Shown here piece after piece: positions 35,583 to 39,300 of a stretch of DNA of 39,300 nucleotides; the first letter of the stretch is position 1; each line of letters begins with the position of its first letter. Position numbers and translations under genes: made by a program. The stretch spans positions 1 through 39,300 of the forward strand of contig NZ_FQZG01000038.1 in NCBI RefSeq assembly GCF_900141915.1. Direction: 5' to 3'. Origin of the DNA: Tessaracoccus bendigoensis DSM 12906. GTDB taxonomy: Bacteria > Actinomycetota > Actinomycetes > Propionibacteriales > Propionibacteriaceae. The notes beneath the pieces are model-generated. The model made no database searches. It was not told where the DNA came from and saw nothing but the letters and a program-made list of their open reading frames with translations.

Positions 35583-37994
35583 TCAGAGCTTCTCCATCGG
35601 GGAGTGTTTCAGGCTGAGTCGCTTGGTGCCCGCCGAACCGAAGTCGACATCGACCCTGGTCGCGTCCCCGACCCCCGTCACCGCAAGCACAGTGCCCATC
35701 CCGAAAGCGGCGTGCAGCACCCTGTCGCCGACATCCACGGTGGCCACGGTCTTCACCGGCCCGCCGCCCTTCCCGAACGACTGCATCGACGCCGACGTAG
35801 TCCGGTTCCTGGTCGCAGCCTGACCGGCCCACGTGGTCGACGACACCGCCGTGCGACGCCAGTCGAGCACGTGTGGGGAGATCTCGCCGAGGAAGCGTGA
35901 CGGCGGGTTGTAGGTGGGCGACCCGAAGGTCACGCGCACGCTGCTGCGGCTGAGGTAGAGCCGCTTGCGCGCACGGGTGATGCCGACATAGGCGAGCCTG
36001 CGCTCCTCCTCCACCTCATCCGGCTCGGTGAGGGTCCTCATGTGGGGGAAGAGGCCCTCCTCCATGCCGGTCAGGAATACGGTGTCGAACTCCAGCCCCT
36101 TCGCGGTGTGCAGCGTCATCATCGTCACCACGCCCTTGCCCTCTTCGTGGTCGGGAACCTGATCTGAATCGGCGACCAGGGCGATCCGTTCCAGGAACGC
36201 AGGCAGGGAGTCGTCGGGTTCCGGCATACCGGCGGCGAGCCCGACGGCCTCTTCATCCAGATCGACGGTGTTCGCATTGGCCACGAACTCGCCGGCGACC
36301 GAGACGAGTTCGACGAGGTTCTCGATCCGGGTGAGATCCTGCGGGTCCGTGGAGGCCTCCAGTTCGGGCAGGTAGCCCGACTCCTTGAGGATCGACGTCA
36401 GCACCTCATCTGCCGGGGAACCGTTGGCGACCATGGCCCGGTGCAGGTTCATGACGTCGACGAAGCCCTGGATCTGCCGGAGCGATCTCGTGGCCAGCCC
36501 CGGCGCCTCGGAGGCCCGCTGGAGGGCGTCGAAGAATGAGGTGCGCTCGGAGGAGGCGAGGCTCGAGATTGAAGCCTCCGCCCGGTCGCCGATGCCACGC
36601 TTGGGCACGTTGAGGATGCGGCGCACGGAGACGTCGTCTGCGGGGTTCGCGATCGCACGCAGGTAGGCGATGGCGTCCCTGATCTCCCGGCGTTCGTAGA
36701 ATCGCACGCCACCGACCACCTTGTATGGCATACCGACGCGGATGAAGACCTCTTCCAGGGCCCGTGACTGGGCGTTGGTGCGGTAGAACACGGCCGTGTC
36801 GCCGTACTGGCTGACGCCCTGGTCGGACAGTTTGTCGATCTCGTCTGCGACGAACTGGGCCTCGTCGTGTTCGGTGTCGGCGACCCAGCCCACGACGAGT
36901 TCACCCTCACCCAGGCTCGACCACAGTCGCTTCTCGCGGCGGCCGGTGTTCTGGGAGATGACCGAGTTGGCCGCCGTCAGAACGTTCTGGGTGGATCGGT
37001 AGTTCTGGTCGAGGACGATGGTCTCGGCCCCGGGGAAGTCCTTCTCGAAGTCGAGGATGTTGCGGATGGTTGCGCCCCGGAAGGCGTAGATCGACTGGTC
37101 CGAGTCGCCGACCACCATCAGTTCGGCGCCTTCGACCATCGCGGGCCCGGCCCCAGTGTCCTCGTCGGAGCAGAGTTCCCGGATGAGTGCGTACTGTGCG
37201 TGGTTGGTGTCCTGGTATTCGTCGACCAGTACCTGCCGGAACCTGCGTCGGTACTTCTCCCGCACGTCGGGAAACGCCCGGAACAGATGCACCGTCGTCA
37301 TGATGAGGTCGTCGAAGTCGAGCGCATTGGCTGCCCCGAGCCGACGTTGGTACTCGCCGTAGGCCTCCGCGTAGACCTGCCGCTGTTGACCGCTGGCTTC
37401 AAGGGCTGCCGTTTCATGATCCACAAGGTCGTTTTTGTAGTTTCCGACGGCGTTGAGGACGGCGCGAACCGGGAACCGCTTCGGGTCGACCTCCAGATCC
37501 CGCAGCACCAGCGACATGAGGCGTTTGGAGTCGGCATCGTCGTAGATCGAGAAACTCTTCGAGATGCCGAAGCGGTCGATGTCGGAGCGCAGGATGCGCA
37601 CGCAGGCCGAGTGGAAGGTCGAGACCCACATCAGCTTTGCACGGTTTCCGACGAGGTCGACGACGCGTTGCCGCATCTCCGCGGCCGCCTTGTTGGTGAA
37701 CGTGATGGCCAGGATCGACCCGGGATGGACGCCCCTCTCTGCGACTAGGTGCGCGATCCTGCGGGTGAGCACCCTCGTCTTGCCCGAACCGGCACCCGCG
37801 ACCACCAGGACGGGCCCCCCGGCGTGCAGCACGGCCTCCCGCTGGGGTGGGTTGAGGCCGTCTAGCAGTTCCTCGGCCCCCACCTTCTTCGCGGTCGTCT
37901 TCTGGTCCCGGCGCTCGGGATCGGGGCGGGATGTGGGCGTCGTCTCATCAGGCCGGAAGGCGGCGAAGAGATCGGGAAACAGGGAGTCGCTCAT
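35583..37994 (-). CDS. pcrA: UvrD/PcrA-type ATP-dependent DNA helicase
   Basis: This 803-residue superfamily 1A helicase acts in nucleotide excision repair and in clearing recombination intermediates. It has the Q motif LNPPQREAVLHAGG, Walker A VVAGAGSGKTRVL, motif Ia ITFTNKAAAEM, motif II LVDEYQDTNHAQY, motif III VVGDSDQSIYAFRGA, motif IV LDQNYRSTQ, motif V TLHTAKGLEFDTVF and motif VI YVGITRARKRLYL. The C-terminus has the small beta domain of PcrA (VGDRVLHAAFGMGTVLAV). ATG 37994 was chosen; an in-frame TTG lies 12 bases further upstream. A TAGTCT box lies 11 bases before the ATG, so the leader is very short. Confidence 0.95.
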   Translation of the reverse strand: MSDSLFPDLFAAFRPDETTPTSRPDPERRDQKTTAKKVGAEELLDGLNPPQREAVLHAGGPVLVVAGAGSGKTRVLTRRIAHLVAERGVHPGSILAITFTNKAAAEMRQRVVDLVGNRAKLMWVSTFHSACVRILRSDIDRFGISKSFSIYDDADSKRLMSLVLRDLEVDPKRFPVRAVLNAVGNYKNDLVDHETAALEASGQQRQVYAEAYGEYQRRLGAANALDFDDLIMTTVHLFRAFPDVREKYRRRFRQVLVDEYQDTNHAQYALIRELCSDEDTGAGPAMVEGAELMVVGDSDQSIYAFRGATIRNILDFEKDFPGAETIVLDQNYRSTQNVLTAANSVISQNTGRREKRLWSSLGEGELVVGWVADTEHDEAQFVADEIDKLSDQGVSQYGDTAVFYRTNAQSRALEEVFIRVGMPYKVVGGVRFYERREIRDAIAYLRAIANPADDVSVRRILNVPKRGIGDRAEASISSLASSERTSFFDALQRASEAPGLATRSLRQIQGFVDVMNLHRAMVANGSPADEVLTSILKESGYLPELEASTDPQDLTRIENLVELVSVAGEFVANANTVDLDEEAVGLAAGMPEPDDSLPAFLERIALVADSDQVPDHEEGKGVVTMMTLHTAKGLEFDTVFLTGMEEGLFPHMRTLTEPDEVEEERRLAYVGITRARKRLYLSRSSVRVTFGSPTYNPPSRFLGEISPHVLDWRRTAVSSTTWAGQAATRNRTTSASMQSFGKGGGPVKTVATVDVGDRVLHAAFGMGTVLAVTGVGDATRVDVDFGSAGTKRLSLKHSPMEKL

Positions 37995-38040
37995 GTCGAG
38001 GGACAAGACTACCTGCCCGCCCCACGCCGACGGCCCCCGG

Positions 38041-38053
38041 TAGCATGGCGGAC
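38041..38053 (+). promoter_or_regulatory. -10 box of the phospholipase D gene (leaderless)
   Basis: TAGCAT (38041-38046) lies seven bases before ATG 38054, with no ribosome site. This spacing favours ATG 38054 over the in-frame ATG 38045, which lies within the -10 box. Confidence 0.5.
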
Positions 38054-39286
38054 ATGCGCTCCACCTTCGCGAAGACCCAACGGATCGTGAACCGCATCAC
38101 CGCCTCGATCCTCATCCTCCAAGTCGCTGCGATGGCGCTGATGACGCTGGTTGAGTCGCTTCGCAAGAAGCACCGCAAGCTCCGGAAGTTCCCGGTGACC
38201 CCACCCGAACCGGTGGCGGTCCAACAGGACGAGATCACCGTCTACACCTACGGGGAATACCTGTTCGACGCGATGCTCAAGGCCATCGACTCGGCCGGGA
38301 AGGTGGTCTACTTCGAGTCCTACATCTGGAAGTCCGACGCCACCGGTGAGGCTTTCGTCAGCGCCCTCAACAGGGCCGCTGAGCGTGGCGTGGAGGTCTA
38401 CGCCGTCTGGGACGGATTCGGCAACCTGGTCGTGCCGTTGCCCTTCTACCACCGGCTGTCGCCACGGGTAAACGTCCTTTGCTACCCGGCGTTCCCCATC
38501 CCTTGGCGACCCCGCACGTGGGGCCGCAACCACCGCAAACTGCTGTGCGTCGACGGTCGGGTCGGCTTCGTCGGCGGCTACAACATCGGTTCGCTCTATG
38601 CGACGGGATGGCGCGACACGCATGCCCGCATCGTCGGCCCCGGGGTCGCCGAACTTGACAACGCGTTCATCGACTTCTGGAATCAGAACCTCGGTCGACA
38701 CCGACGCCCGATCGAGGACAACCCGGCACGCGGCTGGAGGACCGACCTGCGGCTGCACCGCAACACCCCCCGCATCCAGGTCTACCCGATCCGTAACATG
38801 TACCTGGAGGCGATCGACCGGGCGCAGGAGCGGATCTGGCTGACTCACGCCTATCTCCTCCCCGACGAAGACTTCGTGGCGGCGTTGCGGGATGCGGCGA
38901 ACAGGGGGGTCGATGTGCGGATCATCATCCCCGAGCGATCCAACCATGTGGTGGCCGACTGGCTGTCGCGGGGCTTCTACGAACGGTTGCTGCGCTCAGG
39001 AATCCGGCTGTTCCTCTACCAGGGGGCGATGGTACACGCGAAGACGGGCACGATCGACGGGCACTGGTCGACGATCGGCACAGCCAACCTCGACCGGTTG
39101 AGCATGCTGGGCAACTACGAACTGAACCTCGAGATCACCGACCGAGACGTGGCCACGCAGATGGAGAGCGTCTACGCCACCGACCTTTCCAACTGCATCG
39201 AATTGAATGAGGAACGCTGGAGGTCCCGCTCCCTGGTGGCCAAGGGCACCGAGGCGTTCCTGTCACCCTGGCGGCCACTTTTCTGA
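38054..39286 (+). CDS. Cardiolipin-synthase-type phospholipase D family protein
   Basis: This 410-residue protein has one N-terminal hydrophobic segment (about 15-36) and two HKD motifs: NHRKLLCVDG (His160, Lys162, Asp167) and VHAKTGTIDG (His328, Lys330, Asp335). The spacing and the FESYIW and GGYNIGS segments match the bacterial cardiolipin synthase branch, which joins phosphatidylglycerol units at the membrane. Many Actinobacteria make cardiolipin with a CDP-alcohol enzyme instead, so another phospholipid transfer is possible. It diverges from pcrA; an in-frame ATG at 38045 would add three residues. The stop is 14 bases from the window end. Confidence 0.9.
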   Translation: MRSTFAKTQRIVNRITASILILQVAAMALMTLVESLRKKHRKLRKFPVTPPEPVAVQQDEITVYTYGEYLFDAMLKAIDSAGKVVYFESYIWKSDATGEAFVSALNRAAERGVEVYAVWDGFGNLVVPLPFYHRLSPRVNVLCYPAFPIPWRPRTWGRNHRKLLCVDGRVGFVGGYNIGSLYATGWRDTHARIVGPGVAELDNAFIDFWNQNLGRHRRPIEDNPARGWRTDLRLHRNTPRIQVYPIRNMYLEAIDRAQERIWLTHAYLLPDEDFVAALRDAANRGVDVRIIIPERSNHVVADWLSRGFYERLLRSGIRLFLYQGAMVHAKTGTIDGHWSTIGTANLDRLSMLGNYELNLEITDRDVATQMESVYATDLSNCIELNEERWRSRSLVAKGTEAFLSPWRPLF

Positions 39287-39300
39287 CCCCCGGGGGGGGG

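Overview
The window is high-GC DNA with actinobacterial gene content and order: purN next to a multi-membrane-segment DUF6350-type gene, folD followed by DUF3017, DUF485 followed by a sodium:solute symporter, frequent GTG starts, 4-base start/stop overlaps, and -10 boxes placed 5-7 bases before the start codon. The set fits a member of the Propionibacteriaceae (Tessaracoccus-like). That placement rests on gene content and is an inference, not a phylogeny. I see no rRNA, tRNA or CRISPR array.

Left end (1-6183) is the accessory part. A minus-strand pair comes first: a 472-residue protein of unknown function, coupled by a GTGA overlap to a protein with an intact trypsin-like protease domain followed by a STAND-type P-loop NTPase. 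The second gene runs off the left edge and its frame is easy to miss because it has a GTG start and no stop in the window. Next are a DUF222/HNH (13E12-type) gene with a textbook promoter, a 616-base stretch without a clear gene, and the remains of a mazEF-type toxin-antitoxin locus. A class II UvrA-like ABC protein follows.

The middle (8739-16393) is a minus-strand nucleoside uptake and salvage operon: BMP-type lipoprotein, double ABC ATPase, two permeases, cytidine deaminase, adenosine deaminase and a GNAT acetyltransferase. A strong hairpin sits after the lipoprotein gene. Another minus-strand run (16499-19888) holds purU, a CNNM/CorC-type membrane protein and an aminoglycoside-phosphotransferase-like protein. 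Facing it are the DUF485 and acetate/monocarboxylate symporter genes, separated from malate dehydrogenase by a bidirectional terminator.

The right part is core metabolism: a VKOR-type membrane oxidoreductase, a small ORF with an unclear start, a PfkB-family sugar kinase, then DUF6350-purN-purH-folD-DUF3017 (purine synthesis and one-carbon folate), a membrane-anchored protein with two extracytoplasmic domains, sucCD, an M23 peptidase, pcrA/uvrD and a cardiolipin-synthase-type phospholipase D. Convergent pairs are separated by strong hairpin terminators.

Two gene-free stretches 15 kb apart (about 8477-8673 and 23296-23500) share one family of degenerate repeats, built on ACCAGCG/CGCTGGT with a spacing near 19-20 bases. 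These repeats and the protease-STAND pair are the most unusual items in the window.
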